A DNA stretch of 64,000 bases from Oceanicola sp. (GCA_017792405.1 CP051231.1:3294062-3358061), one strand, 5' to 3'. Positions 42,238 to 51,833 are shown, numbered from the stretch's first letter. A program made the numbers and translations. The notes: generated by a model from the sequence alone, not told the origin.

Positions 42238-42259
42238 GGGCGGGCCTTCGGGCCCGCCC
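42238..42259 (+). terminator. UUCG-capped hairpin between binding-protein and permease genes
   Basis: GGGCGGGCC, loop TTCG, GGCCCGCCC: a perfect nine-pair stem with the extra-stable UUCG tetraloop, seven bases after the binding-protein stop. There is no T-tract. Such hairpins stabilise the upstream message and lower downstream expression, matching the need for excess binding protein. Confidence 0.7.
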
Positions 42260-42302
42260 CCACCGCCCTTCGGCGCAACGACTACCCTGACAGGCAAACC
42301 CA

Positions 42303-43289
42303 ATGATCTGGCGTTACATCCTGAAACGCATCCTCTGGATGGTGCCGTTTCTCTTCGGTGTCTCCATCGTCGCCTTCCTGCTCATCCAGGCGCCGCCGGG
42401 AGACTACCTGACGACCTACATCGCCAAGCTGGGCGAGAGCAACGAGGTGCTGGACCAGGCCTCGATTGAAAACCTCCGCGCCCGCTTCGGCCTCGATCAG
42501 CCACTCTACGTGCAGTACTTCAAGTGGGTCAGCCGCCTTCTGGTGGGCGACTTCGGCATGAGCTTCGAGTGGCGGCAGCCGGTGTCCGATCTTGTCTGGG
42601 GCCGCATGGGCCTGACGCTCTGCCTCTCGATGGCCACCCTGCTCTTCACATGGGCCGTTGCCTTCCCCATCGGCGTCTATTCCGCCGTGCGCAAATATTC
42701 CATTGGCGACTACCTCGCCACCACCATCGGCTTCATCGGCCTCGCCACCCCCAACTTTCTGCTCGCGCTGATCCTCATGTATATCGGCGTGGTCCACTTT
42801 GGCGCAGATGTCGGCGGCCTATTTTCGAACGAATACAAGAACGCCCCTTGGAGCTGGGCCAAGGTCTGGGATCTGATGAAACACCTCTGGCTGCCGGTCG
42901 TCGTGCTCGGCACCTCGGCCACCGCCTCGCTCATCCGCATCATGCGCGCCAACCTGCTCGACGAGTTGAACAAGCCCTACGTCGACACCGCTCGCGCCAA
43001 AGGGCTCTCAGAGTTCTGGCTCATCATGAAATACCCGGTGCGCGTGGCGCTGAACCCATTTGTCTCGACCATCGGCTGGGTGCTGCCCAACCTCGTCTCA
43101 GGCGCGGTCGTCACCGCCATCGTGCTGAGCCTGCCCACCGCCGGGCCGCTGATGCTTCAGGCTCTTCTGGCGCAGGATATGTATCTCGCAGGGGCCTTCG
43201 TTCTGATGCTCTCCTCTCTCACCGTGATCGGGATGCTGCTTTCAGACATCCTGCTCGTTCTGCTCGATCCACGGGTTAAGTATGACTGA
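42303..43289 (+). CDS. ABC transporter permease (DppB/OppB family)
   Basis: A 328-residue inner-membrane permease with about six helices. It has the family N-terminus YILKRILWMVPFLFGVSIVAF, the RARFGLDQPLYVQY motif and the EAA-loop region (DTARAKGLSEFWLIMKYPVR in part; key residues A-R-A-K-G). It pairs with the next gene, overlapping it by eight bases. Confidence 0.92.
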   Translation: MIWRYILKRILWMVPFLFGVSIVAFLLIQAPPGDYLTTYIAKLGESNEVLDQASIENLRARFGLDQPLYVQYFKWVSRLLVGDFGMSFEWRQPVSDLVWGRMGLTLCLSMATLLFTWAVAFPIGVYSAVRKYSIGDYLATTIGFIGLATPNFLLALILMYIGVVHFGADVGGLFSNEYKNAPWSWAKVWDLMKHLWLPVVVLGTSATASLIRIMRANLLDELNKPYVDTARAKGLSEFWLIMKYPVRVALNPFVSTIGWVLPNLVSGAVVTAIVLSLPTAGPLMLQALLAQDMYLAGAFVLMLSSLTVIGMLLSDILLVLLDPRVKYD

Positions 43290-44445
43290 GACCCCCTCAA
43301 AAGCCCTGCCCGACCAGCCCGACGAGCCGCTCGCCGTTGCCGAGGCGCACTCGCCCGATGAGGTGGCAATCGCCTCGCAATGGCAACTCACGTGGTGGGC
43401 CTTCAAAAAGCACCGGCTGGCGATGATCGGCCTTTGGGTCATCGGCTTCATGTACCTCGTGTCGCTCTTCGCTGGCTTCGTAGCCCCGAACGACCCCACC
43501 GACAGCAACCGCCGCGCGGTGTATCACCCGCCACAGATGATCCACTTCATCGACAGCAGCGAGGATGGCTGGAGCTTCCGCCCCTACGTCTACGAGATGG
43601 ACCGCGAGCGCGACCCCGACACGCTGGCCGTGACCTATGTGCCGAGCGGTGAAAAGATCTACCTGCGGCTCTTCGGACGCGGGCAAGAGTACAAGTTCTG
43701 GGGCCTCTGGGAGACCGACATTCACCTGCTCGCCACGGTCAAACCGCGTGATAACTTCTTCCTCTTCGGGGCAGACCGGCTGGGGCGCGACATGTTCTCA
43801 CGCGTTGTCTATGGCACCCGGATTTCCATGAGCATCGGCCTCGTCGGCGTGGCGATTGCGCTGGTGCTCGGCATCACGCTGGGCGGGATCTCTGGCTACT
43901 ACGGCGGGCGGATCGACACGGTGATCCAGCGGCTGATCGAGTTCGTGCTCAGCCTGCCGACCATCCCGATCTGGCTGGCGCTGGCCGCCGCGCTGCCCCC
44001 CTCATGGCCGATCTACCAACAGTATTTCGTCATTACCTTGATCGTCAGTCTCGTGGGGTGGACAGAGCTGGGCCGGGTGGTGCGCGGGCGGTTCCTCGCG
44101 ATGAAGAACGATGATTTCGTCATCGCAGCCCGGCTCGACGGGGCCAGCGAGAAGCGGATCATCTTCCGCCACATGCTGCCCTCGCTGACCAGCCACATCA
44201 TCGCCTCGCTGACGCTGGCGATCCCGCTGATGATCCTCGCCGAAACGGGCCTCTCGTTCCTCGGCCTCGGGCTTCAGCCCCCCGCGATCAGCTGGGGTGT
44301 GCTCCTGAAAGAGGCGCAGAACATCCGCTCGATCAGCCAGGCCCCATGGCTCTTCATCCCCGGCGGCTTTGTTGTCGTCGCGGTTCTGGCATTCAACTTC
44401 CTTGGAGACGGCATGCGCGATGCCGCAGACCCTTATGGCCACTGA
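43282..44445 (+). CDS. ABC transporter permease (DppC/OppC family)
   Basis: A 387-residue permease. A long cytoplasmic N-terminus precedes the first helix (MIGLWVIGFMYLVSLFAGFV), and a periplasmic insertion of about 90 residues (43.5-43.7 kb) is longer than in E. coli DppC. The rest has GADRLGRDMFSRVVYGTR, the EAA motif (AARLDGASEKRIIFRHMLP in part) and the final GFVVVAVLAFNFLGDGMRDAADP block. Partner of the upstream permease. Confidence 0.92.
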   Translation: MTETPSKALPDQPDEPLAVAEAHSPDEVAIASQWQLTWWAFKKHRLAMIGLWVIGFMYLVSLFAGFVAPNDPTDSNRRAVYHPPQMIHFIDSSEDGWSFRPYVYEMDRERDPDTLAVTYVPSGEKIYLRLFGRGQEYKFWGLWETDIHLLATVKPRDNFFLFGADRLGRDMFSRVVYGTRISMSIGLVGVAIALVLGITLGGISGYYGGRIDTVIQRLIEFVLSLPTIPIWLALAAALPPSWPIYQQYFVITLIVSLVGWTELGRVVRGRFLAMKNDDFVIAARLDGASEKRIIFRHMLPSLTSHIIASLTLAIPLMILAETGLSFLGLGLQPPAISWGVLLKEAQNIRSISQAPWLFIPGGFVVVAVLAFNFLGDGMRDAADPYGH

Positions 44446-46132
44446 AGCAAGCAGCCGCCCGATCCTCTCGGTCGAAAACCTCAATGTCGGGTTCAACACC
44501 CGCAAGGGCATGTTCGACGTGCTGCACGGTGTCAGCTTCGAGCTGAACCGCGGGCGGACAACGGCAATTGTGGGGGAGTCCGGCTCAGGCAAGAGCGTCA
44601 CCGCGCGGGCGATCCTGAACATGGTGCCGCGGCCGGGCCAGATCAACGGCGGGCGCGTGCTGTTCCGCCCCTCCAAGGGCAGCGAGATAGAAACGACCGC
44701 GCTCGACCCGCGCGGCAAGGCGATCCGCGATATCAGGGGCGGCAAGATCGGGATGATCTTTCAGGAGCCGATGAGCAGCCTCAGCCCGGTGCACACCATC
44801 GGCAACCAGATCATCGAGGCCGTTCGGCTGCACCGCGATTGCACCAAGCAGGAAGCCCGCGAGATTGCGCGCCAGATGCTGGAGCAGGTGGAAATTCCGA
44901 AGCCGGAAAAGGCCTTGGATCAATACGCCTTTGAGTTTTCCGGCGGCATGCGCCAGCGGGCGATGATTGCCATGGCGCTCTCCTGCCATCCCGATGTGCT
45001 GATTGCTGACGAGCCGACCACGGCGCTCGATGTGACCACGCAGGCCGAGATCCTCGACCTCATGCGCAAGCTCCAGGTCGAGCTGAACATGGCGATCATG
45101 TTCATCACCCATGACATGGGCGTTGTGGCCGAACTGGCCGATGACGTGGTGGTGATGGAGAAGGGCCATGTGGTGGAGACCGGCCAGACCGGGCCGCTCT
45201 TTGCCGAGCAGCAGCACCCCTACACCAAGCGCCTGCTGGGCGCCGTGAAACGGCTGGAGGAGCCGGCGGCGGCCAAGGTGCGGCCAGCGGCGGATGCGCG
45301 CGAGATCCTGCGGGTCGATGACCTGCGGCTGCATTTCGAGAAACGCGAGGGGTTCTTTCAGCGCGTGACCGATGTGAACAAGGCAGTGGACGGCGTGAGC
45401 TTTTCGCTCAAGGAGGGCGAAGCACTTGGGATCGTGGGAGAAAGCGGCTCGGGCAAGACGACCGTGGGCCGTTGCATCGCACGGGTCTATGACCCGGAGG
45501 GCACGGTGGATTATCGCGGCTCCAACCTCGTGACGGCGGGCAAGGCGGAACTGCAAAGTTATCGCCAGCAGATTCGAATGATCTTTCAGGACCCGTTTGC
45601 TTCGCTGAACCCACGAATGACCGTGAAGCAGCTCATCGCCGAGCCGCTGGTGGTGAACGGCGTGGCCTCCGGCTCCGAGCTAGAAGACCGGGTGGCAACC
45701 CTGCTCCGTGAAGTCGGCCTGCAACCCGAGATGATGGAGCGCTACCCACACGCCTTCTCGGGCGGGCAGCGGCAGCGGATCGTGGTGGCCCGCGCCATCG
45801 CGTTGGAGCCGAAGCTGGTGATCGCGGACGAGCCGACCTCGGCGCTCGATGTCTCGATCCGGACACAGGTGCTCGACCTACTGCTGCGGCTCCAGGCCGA
45901 AATGGGCCTCAGCTTTATCTTCATCAGTCACGACATGGCTGTGATCCGCTATTTCTGCGACCGGGTTGCGGTGATGTATCGCGGCAAGATTGTTGAGATC
46001 GGCGAGACCGAGGAGATCATCCAGAACCCGCAGCACCCCTACACGCAGGCGCTGCTCTCGTCTGTGCCCATCGCCGACCCGGCCCTGCGCGGCACCCGCC
46101 AGCGGCATCGCTATTTGGGAGAGGGGGCGTGA
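44435..46132 (+). CDS. ABC transporter ATP-binding protein, fused DppD-DppF type
   Basis: A 565-residue protein with two ABC domains. The first has GESGSGKS, signature FSGGMRQR and [11 protein letters not shown]; the second has [16 protein letters not shown] and [11 protein letters not shown]. Each is followed by an oligopeptide-transporter C-terminal motif ([24 protein letters not shown]). The fusion supplies both nucleotide-binding sites for the heterodimeric permease. The start at 44435 (within the permease end) is preferred; an in-frame ATG at 44420 is possible. Confidence 0.92.
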   Translation: MATEASSRPILSVENLNVGFNTRKGMFDVLHGVSFELNRGRTTAIVGESGSGKSVTARAILNMVPRPGQINGGRVLFRPSKGSEIETTALDPRGKAIRDIRGGKIGMIFQEPMSSLSPVHTIGNQIIEAVRLHRDCTKQEAREIARQMLEQVEIPKPEKALDQYAFEFSGGMRQRAMIAMALSCHPDVLIADEPTTALDVTTQAEILDLMRKLQVELNMAIMFITHDMGVVAELADDVVVMEKGHVVETGQTGPLFAEQQHPYTKRLLGAVKRLEEPAAAKVRPAADAREILRVDDLRLHFEKREGFFQRVTDVNKAVDGVSFSLKEGEALGIVGESGSGKTTVGRCIARVYDPEGTVDYRGSNLVTAGKAELQSYRQQIRMIFQDPFASLNPRMTVKQLIAEPLVVNGVASGSELEDRVATLLREVGLQPEMMERYPHAFSGGQRQRIVVARAIALEPKLVIADEPTSALDVSIRTQVLDLLLRLQAEMGLSFIFISHDMAVIRYFCDRVAVMYRGKIVEIGETEEIIQNPQHPYTQALLSSVPIADPALRGTRQRHRYLGEGA

Positions 46133-46965
46133 GCTACGCCAAGGGCATCGCAGAGGTGATCGCGCTGGGGGATTTCCCCTCGCCCGAGGATGCTGCGGCC
46201 TATTGGAACGAAGGCGTGCCCGAAGCGCCTTTCGAGGATCTCACTTACACCGGCGGGGCTGGCCAGCCGCAGCGGGCGCGGCTCTACCGCGGCGGCGGGG
46301 CCGGGACTTTGCTGTACATCCATGGCGGCGGATGGGCGGGGGGCTCGATTGAACTGCACCAGCCTTCGGCGGCCGGGATGGCGCTGCAGAGCGGGTGGGA
46401 CGTGCTGAGCATCAGCTACCGATTGGCACCTGCGCACCCCTTCCCCGCCGGGCTGGAGGACTGCCGGGCTGCGCTGGACTTCCTCGTCGCTAAAGGCGGG
46501 AAAATCGCCATCGGAGGCGCCTCTGCGGGGGCCAACCTTGCCGTGGCGACCGCGCTCTCGACTGATGTGCCGCTGGCCGGAATGGTGCTGTTCTATGGGG
46601 TCTATGGCGACGATTTCGAGACAGAGAGTTACCGCCGCCACGAAGCCGGCCCCGGCCTGACCCGCGCCCGGATGCAGGAACTCTTTGCCATGTATGACCC
46701 GGGCCAATCCCGCGACCCTTTGATCGCCCCACTCAAGGCCGACCTGCAGGGCCTGCCGCCCGCCCTGTTGATCGCCGCCGAAGTGGACGTTCTGCTCAGC
46801 GAGAACGAAGCCATGGGGGAAGCCCTGCAAAACGCCGGGGTGCCGACTACGTGGCATGTGGAGCCGGGCGTGACCCATGGATTCATCAATCGCGGGCGCC
46901 TTGTGCCTGCCGCCGAGGCCTGCATCACGCGGGCCGCACATTTTCTTAAGGAGACCCTCACATGA
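46129..46965 (+). CDS. Alpha/beta hydrolase of the hormone-sensitive-lipase family
   Basis: A 278-residue esterase-type hydrolase with the oxyanion-hole motif HGGGWAGG, nucleophile motif GASAGAN, acid in AEVDVLLSE and His in GVTHGFIN. It starts with GTG overlapping the transporter stop by four bases. In a sugar-acid operon it may remove acetyl or feruloyl groups from imported substrates; this is inference from context. Confidence 0.83.
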   Translation: MSYAKGIAEVIALGDFPSPEDAAAYWNEGVPEAPFEDLTYTGGAGQPQRARLYRGGGAGTLLYIHGGGWAGGSIELHQPSAAGMALQSGWDVLSISYRLAPAHPFPAGLEDCRAALDFLVAKGGKIAIGGASAGANLAVATALSTDVPLAGMVLFYGVYGDDFETESYRRHEAGPGLTRARMQELFAMYDPGQSRDPLIAPLKADLQGLPPALLIAAEVDVLLSENEAMGEALQNAGVPTTWHVEPGVTHGFINRGRLVPAAEACITRAAHFLKETLT

Positions 46966-48116
46966 AGATCGAGCGCGTCGAGGCGATCACCTTCACCCAC
47001 CGCACCTATACCCAGCGCGACAGCGACGGACACAACCACCCCGGCCCGGAAGGCACCGGCACATCGGCGCTGCTGCAGATCACCTGCGACGATGGCACCG
47101 TGGGTCAGGCCATGTGCCGCCCGACCGACCTGCGCCCCGATGTGCTGGAGCGCTTTGTACGGCCCAACCTGATCGGGCAAAGCCCGCTGCTGATCGAGCG
47201 GGCCTGGTATGCGATCTACAAGTGGCAGCGCCTCTCGGGTGGGCAACTGACCGACCGCGCGCTCACCGCCGTCGACCTCGCACTCTGGGACTTGATGGGC
47301 AAGGTCACGGGCCAGCCGGTCTGGAAGCTGATTGGCGGCTACCGCCCCAAGATCCTCGCCTATGGCTCGACCATGTGCGGCGATGACATAGAGGGCGGTC
47401 TGGCCACGCCCGAGGATTATGCCCGGTTCGCCGAGTGGATGCTGGGGCGCGGCTACAAGGCGATCAAGCTGCATGGATGGATGGTGCCGATGCCCGGCGC
47501 GCCGGACGTGAAGCTCGACTACCGCGCCTGCGCCGCCGTGCGCGAGGTCGTCGGCCCCGATATCCCGCTGATGCTGGACCCTCATCACTTCTACCCACGC
47601 AGCGATGTGCTCTGGCTCGCCAACAAACTGGCGGAGCTGGATTTTGTCTGGATGGAGGAGCCGATGGAGGAGGCCTCGATGAGCTCCTACAGATGGCTAA
47701 CCGGGAACACCGGGCTCAACATTCTCGGGCCCGAGACGATGGCCGGAAAGCACTGGACGCGCGCCGAGTGGGTGAAACACGACGCCTGCGACATGGTCCG
47801 CACCGGGGTGTGGGATGTGGGCGGGATTAGCCCGGCGATGAAATGCGCCCATATGGCCGAGAGCTTCCACATGGCCTGCGAAGTGCATGGCACTGGCGCG
47901 GGCAACCTCGCCGTCGCCCTCGCCTCGCACAACTGCACCTATTACGAGCGCGGGCTGCTGCACCCCTTCATCGATTACGATGCGCCGGCGGACTACCAGA
48001 ACCGGATCGACGACGAGATGGATGCCGATGGCTACGTGCATGGCCGTGAGGAGCCGGGGCTGGGGCAGGACCTGAACATGGAATACATCGAGGCGCATCG
48101 GGTGAATAATGACTGA
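46962..48116 (+). CDS. Enolase-superfamily (mandelate racemase group) enzyme of unknown substrate
   Basis: A 384-residue MR-group enzyme. The catalytic-base segment is IKLHGW, and the metal ligands are in MLDPHHFY (Asp), WMEEPMEE (Glu) and LGPETMAG (Glu). The second-half catalytic His region reads CEVHGTGAGN. The KLHGWM and DPHHF variants differ from the textbook KxK and DAN motifs, so I cannot assign it to gluconate, arabinonate or fuconate dehydratase. Coupled to the hydrolase (ATGA) and to gudD (eight-base overlap). Confidence 0.8.
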   Translation: MKIERVEAITFTHRTYTQRDSDGHNHPGPEGTGTSALLQITCDDGTVGQAMCRPTDLRPDVLERFVRPNLIGQSPLLIERAWYAIYKWQRLSGGQLTDRALTAVDLALWDLMGKVTGQPVWKLIGGYRPKILAYGSTMCGDDIEGGLATPEDYARFAEWMLGRGYKAIKLHGWMVPMPGAPDVKLDYRACAAVREVVGPDIPLMLDPHHFYPRSDVLWLANKLAELDFVWMEEPMEEASMSSYRWLTGNTGLNILGPETMAGKHWTRAEWVKHDACDMVRTGVWDVGGISPAMKCAHMAESFHMACEVHGTGAGNLAVALASHNCTYYERGLLHPFIDYDAPADYQNRIDDEMDADGYVHGREEPGLGQDLNMEYIEAHRVNND

Positions 48117-49347
48117 TCTGCGCATCGCGGACGTTCGCGTCACCCCCATCGCCTTTGCCGATCCGCCGCTACTGAACAACGCGGGCTGCCACCAGCCCTT
48201 CGCTCTGCGCTCGATCATCGAGGTGGAGACCGAAGATGGCGTGGTGGGCCTTGGCGAGAGCTACGGCGCGGCGGCGGTTGTCGAGGGGATCAAGGCTGCC
48301 GGGGCCGCAATGGTCGGCCGCAAGGTGACCGACCTCAACGCGCTCTGGGCGGCGGCGCAAGGCGGCGGGCGGACGGAAGGCTACACCGGGGCAGAGGCGG
48401 TGGTGCCGCGCGTCGTCGCCGCCACCGAAGTGGCGATGTGGGATGCGCTCGGCAAGGCGACCGGGCAGCGGGTAGTGGACCTGCTGGGCGGGCAGGTGCG
48501 CGAGCGTGTGCCGTTCTCGGCTTACCTGTTCTACAAGTTCGGCGCCCACGCCGATGGCTCGACCGATGACTGGGGGGAGGCGCTCACGCCGGAAGGGCTG
48601 GTGGAGCAGGCCCGCAAGATGGTGAGTGAGAACGGGTTCAAGGCGATCAAGCTGAAGGCGGGCGTGCTGGAGCCGGAGGAGGAGATCGCCGGGCTTGAGG
48701 CGCTTCGCGCGGCCTTCCCCGATGCGCCCTTGAGGATCGATCCGAACGGCGGCTGGACGGTGGAGACCACGCTGAAGCTCCTGCCGCGTCTGACCGGGCT
48801 GGTGGAATACCTCGAAGACCCGACCGCCGGGCTGAGCGAGAACGCGCAGGTGCAGGCGTCGACCAATATTCCACTGGCGACCAACATGTATGTGGTTGAA
48901 AACGCCCATCTTCCACCGAATATGGCGCAGGATGCCTTTCGGGTGATCTTGAGCGACCACCACTACTGGGGCGGGCTGATGGCCTGCCGTCAGTTGGCGC
49001 ATATCTGCGATCTCTGGGGGTTGGGGCTGGGCATGCACTCCAACTCGCACCTCGGGATTTCGCTGGCGGCGATGACCCATCTGGCCGCCGCCACGCCGAA
49101 CCTCACCTACGATTGCGACACCCACCAGCCGTGGCAGGTGGACGAGGTGATAGAGGGCGGGAAACTCGCCTTTGAAAGCGGCTCGCTGGCGGTGCCTGAG
49201 GGGCCGGGGCTGGGGGTGACGCTGGACCGTGAGGCGCTGGCGCGGTTGCACCAGAACTATCTCGCCTGCGGCTATACCAAGCGTGACGATGCCACCGAGA
49301 TGCGCAAGCACTGGCCGGATTGGACCTTTGGCCGGCCGAAGTTCTGA
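48109..49347 (+). CDS. gudD: Glucarate dehydratase
   Basis: A 412-residue enolase-superfamily enzyme that dehydrates D-glucarate (and L-idarate) to 5-dehydro-4-deoxyglucarate. Characteristic motifs are GCHQPFALRSIIEVET in part, IKLKAG (base), RIDPNGGW, YLEDPTAG, ATNMYV, the SDHHYWGG loop and GLGMHSNSHLGISLA. The product is the substrate of KdgD, encoded 1.6 kb downstream across the gntR gene. It ends the rightward operon and is convergent with gntR. Confidence 0.92.
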   Translation: MTDLRIADVRVTPIAFADPPLLNNAGCHQPFALRSIIEVETEDGVVGLGESYGAAAVVEGIKAAGAAMVGRKVTDLNALWAAAQGGGRTEGYTGAEAVVPRVVAATEVAMWDALGKATGQRVVDLLGGQVRERVPFSAYLFYKFGAHADGSTDDWGEALTPEGLVEQARKMVSENGFKAIKLKAGVLEPEEEIAGLEALRAAFPDAPLRIDPNGGWTVETTLKLLPRLTGLVEYLEDPTAGLSENAQVQASTNIPLATNMYVVENAHLPPNMAQDAFRVILSDHHYWGGLMACRQLAHICDLWGLGLGMHSNSHLGISLAAMTHLAAATPNLTYDCDTHQPWQVDEVIEGGKLAFESGSLAVPEGPGLGVTLDREALARLHQNYLACGYTKRDDATEMRKHWPDWTFGRPKF

Positions 49348-49350
49348 CGG

Positions 49351-50082
49351 TCAATTGGGGAAGTAGGCGGGATGATCGGCGCGGAGTTTTTTAAGGCGGC
49401 TGACGGTTTGGCTCAGGTGGTTGCGCACGGCGGCCACGGCCTGCTCGGCGTCGCCTGCGGCCAGTGCGGCGATGATCTCACGGTGCTCGCGGATGATGCG
49501 GCTGACCTTCTCGTCATCCCACATATCCAGCCGACGCAGGCGGTTGAGGTGGCCGGAGCGGGAGCGGATCAACCGGTGCAGCCCAGCGTAGCCGGCGGCG
49601 GCGAGCAGGGCCTGATGAAAGGCGTCGTCGATATCCTGAAAGGCGGAGATGTCATCGCCATTTGCGATCACCATTTCCTGCATGGAAACCAAGGTCTTGA
49701 GCCGAGTCAGGGTGTTGTCGCCCACGCCCTCGGAGGCCAGCTTGCGGACCACCTCGATCTCGACCGAGCGGCGCAGAAAATGGGCCTCTTCGATCTCGTC
49801 GGGGTCGATGCGGGTGACGAGGGTTTTGCTCTGGGGGAAGATATCCACCAGCCCCTCGGCCTCGAGCTTTTGCAGGGCGTCCCGCAGCGGCGTCTGGCTG
49901 ATGCCATACTCGCGGGCGAGATCGTTGCGGGTAAGCACGGTGTCGGGCGGGAGCTGGAGAGAGATGATCCGGCGACGGAGCGAATCGAGCGTGCGGGCCG
50001 CGGCGGTTTGCGGGGCACCACGCCCATCGGCCCCGATTCCGAGGCGGGCGATGACGTCTGTGAAGGTGCCCTGATCGTTCAT
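49351..50082 (-). CDS. GntR-family regulator (FCD subfamily)
   Basis: A 243-residue regulator with a winged HTH (LTRNDLAREYGISQTPLRDALQKLEAEGLV in parts; key motif SQTPLRDALQKL) and an FCD domain (DIDDAFHQALLAAAG, EHREIIAALAAGD). The ATG at 50082 is chosen; an upstream ATG at 50121 adds an atypical leader. It is divergent from the RraA-like gene. The palindrome ACTAATATATCAGT in that promoter, repeated before the TRAP operon, is its likely binding site. Confidence 0.88.
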   Translation of the reverse strand: MNDQGTFTDVIARLGIGADGRGAPQTAAARTLDSLRRRIISLQLPPDTVLTRNDLAREYGISQTPLRDALQKLEAEGLVDIFPQSKTLVTRIDPDEIEEAHFLRRSVEIEVVRKLASEGVGDNTLTRLKTLVSMQEMVIANGDDISAFQDIDDAFHQALLAAAGYAGLHRLIRSRSGHLNRLRRLDMWDDEKVSRIIREHREIIAALAAGDAEQAVAAVRNHLSQTVSRLKKLRADHPAYFPN

Positions 50083-50134
50083 GTTAGCGTTATCAACCCT
50101 GAAACTACGGCATTCTGCCAACCCGAGTGGGCCA

Positions 50135-50164
50135 TTGCAAGACCAGAGGCACTAATATATCAGT
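50135..50164 (+). promoter_or_regulatory. Promoter with overlapping GntR operator, copy 1
   Basis: TTGCAA at 50135-50140 and TATATC at 50156-50161 (15-base spacing) form a plausible promoter for the RraA-like gene. The near-perfect palindrome ACTAATATATCAGT (50151-50164, six of seven pairs) covers the -10 element. The identical 14-mer, in the same geometry, lies at 52033-52046. Confidence 0.72.
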
Positions 50165-50200
50165 TGGCGCGACACGAGCCAGAACACGGGAGGTTGCGCC

Positions 50201-50917
50201 ATGTCGTTCACTGAAGAGATCCGCGAGCGGCTGATGGGCGTTTCCGTCGCCACGCTCGCAACTGCCCTCTACAAGCGCGGTCTGCGCAATCAGGTGTTGC
50301 AGGATGTGCGGCCGGTGGCCGTGAAGGGCCGCAATATGGTCGGGCCGGCCTTTACGCTTCGTTACATTCCCGCGCGAGAAGACCGCAACCAGCTGGTTGT
50401 CTTCCGCGATCCGAACCACCCGCAGCGGCAGGCGATCGAGCAATGCCCGGAAGGGCACGTGATGGTGATGGACAGCCGGAAGGACCCGCGCGCGGCGTCC
50501 TCGGGCGACATCCTGATCACCCGGCTGATGGTGCGCGGCGGCGCGGGCGTTGTCACCGATGGCGGCTTTCGCGATGCGGGGACAATCGCCAAGCTCGACA
50601 TCCCGGCCTATCACAACCGCCCCTCCTCTCCGACCAACCTGACGCTGCACGAGGCGATCGAGATCAACGGGCCGATCGGCTGCGGCGATGTGGCGGTCTT
50701 CCCCGGCGACGTGATCGTGGGCGACTACGAGAGCGTCATCGTGATCCCGGCGGAGATTGCCGACGAGGTGAGCGCCGAGGCGGTGGAGATGACCGCCTAT
50801 GAAGATTTCGTGGTGGAGCAGGTGAAGGAGGGCGCGACCATCATCGGCCTCTACCCGGCCACCAAGGAAGAGAACCTGGCCAAGTTCGAGACTTGGCGCA
50901 AAGAGAACAATCGCTGA
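50201..50917 (+). CDS. RraA-family protein, aldolase-like
   Basis: A 238-residue protein of the RraA/4-hydroxy-4-methyl-2-oxoglutarate-aldolase family, with RNMVGPAFTLRYIP, the ILITRLMVRGGAGVVTDGGFRDAG block and the metal/substrate Asp in GGFRD. Family members include RNase E inhibitors and pyruvate aldolases. Here, ten bases before kdgD and under a sugar-acid operator, an aldolase or decarboxylase role is more likely than RNase control. Confidence 0.82.
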   Translation: MSFTEEIRERLMGVSVATLATALYKRGLRNQVLQDVRPVAVKGRNMVGPAFTLRYIPAREDRNQLVVFRDPNHPQRQAIEQCPEGHVMVMDSRKDPRAASSGDILITRLMVRGGAGVVTDGGFRDAGTIAKLDIPAYHNRPSSPTNLTLHEAIEINGPIGCGDVAVFPGDVIVGDYESVIVIPAEIADEVSAEAVEMTAYEDFVVEQVKEGATIIGLYPATKEENLAKFETWRKENNR

Positions 50918-50927
50918 GGAAAACCCC

Positions 50928-51833
50928 ATGCTCGACAACAAAGATCTTCAGGCCCGCATCAAGACCGGGCTGCTCTCGTTCCCGGTCACGCCGTTTGGTG
51001 AGGACGGGGGATTTGCCGCCGAACCGTTCCGCAAGCATCTAGAATGGCTGAGCGACTACGAGGTCGCGGGGCTTATCGTGGCGGGCGGCACGGGCGAGAT
51101 GTTCTCGCTGACGCCGCAGGAAATCGTGGATGTGGTGAAGGTCGCCAAGGAGGCCCAGCCGGGCCAGCCGATCATCGCGGGCTGCGGCTACGGCACGCGG
51201 CTGGCCTGTGAGATCGCGCAGGGGATCGAGGCCGCTGGCGGCGACGGTATCCTGCTGCTGCCGCACTACCTGATCGGCGCACCGGCGGACGGGATCGAGG
51301 CGCATATCCGAGCGGTCTGCAAGGCCACCAAGATGGCCGTGATCGTTTACAACCGGGGCCAGGCGCGGGTGACCGAAGACATGATCGCGCGGCTGGCGGA
51401 CGAATGCCCCAACCTGATCGGCTTCAAGGATGGCACCGGCGATATCGACACCGTGCGCCGCATCACCGTGCGCATGGGCGACCGGCTGAGCTACATCGGC
51501 GGGATGCCCACCCACGAGCTGTTCGCGCAGGCCTATCGCGGCGCGGGGATGCCCACCTACTCCTCCGCGGTGTTCAACTTTGTGCCCGAGACGGCGCTGG
51601 AGTTCCACGCGGCCTTCACCGCCGGTGACGATGCGAAATGCGAGCAGATGCTGCGCGATTTCTACTACCCCTTCGCCAAGATCCGTGACCGCAAGACTGG
51701 CTATGCGGTGAGCGCGATCAAGGCAGGCGTGAAGCTGCGCGGCTTTGAAACCGGGCCGGTGCGCAGCCCGCTGACCGACCTGACCGACGAGGAAATGGGC
51801 CTGATGGAGCAGCTCATCGCGGGGCGCAAATAA
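50928..51833 (+). CDS. kdgD: 5-dehydro-4-deoxyglucarate dehydratase
   Basis: A 301-residue DHDPS/NAL-family enzyme that converts 5-dehydro-4-deoxyglucarate to alpha-ketoglutaric semialdehyde and CO2. Motifs are GLLSFPVTPF, GGTGEMFSLT, VIVYNRGQ (Tyr) and IGFKDGTGD (Schiff-base Lys). Length and the GEMFSL block match KdgD rather than DapA. It receives the GudD product, and the semialdehyde can be oxidised by the aldehyde dehydrogenase at the right edge of the window. Confidence 0.9.
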   Translation: MLDNKDLQARIKTGLLSFPVTPFGEDGGFAAEPFRKHLEWLSDYEVAGLIVAGGTGEMFSLTPQEIVDVVKVAKEAQPGQPIIAGCGYGTRLACEIAQGIEAAGGDGILLLPHYLIGAPADGIEAHIRAVCKATKMAVIVYNRGQARVTEDMIARLADECPNLIGFKDGTGDIDTVRRITVRMGDRLSYIGGMPTHELFAQAYRGAGMPTYSSAVFNFVPETALEFHAAFTAGDDAKCEQMLRDFYYPFAKIRDRKTGYAVSAIKAGVKLRGFETGPVRSPLTDLTDEEMGLMEQLIAGRK

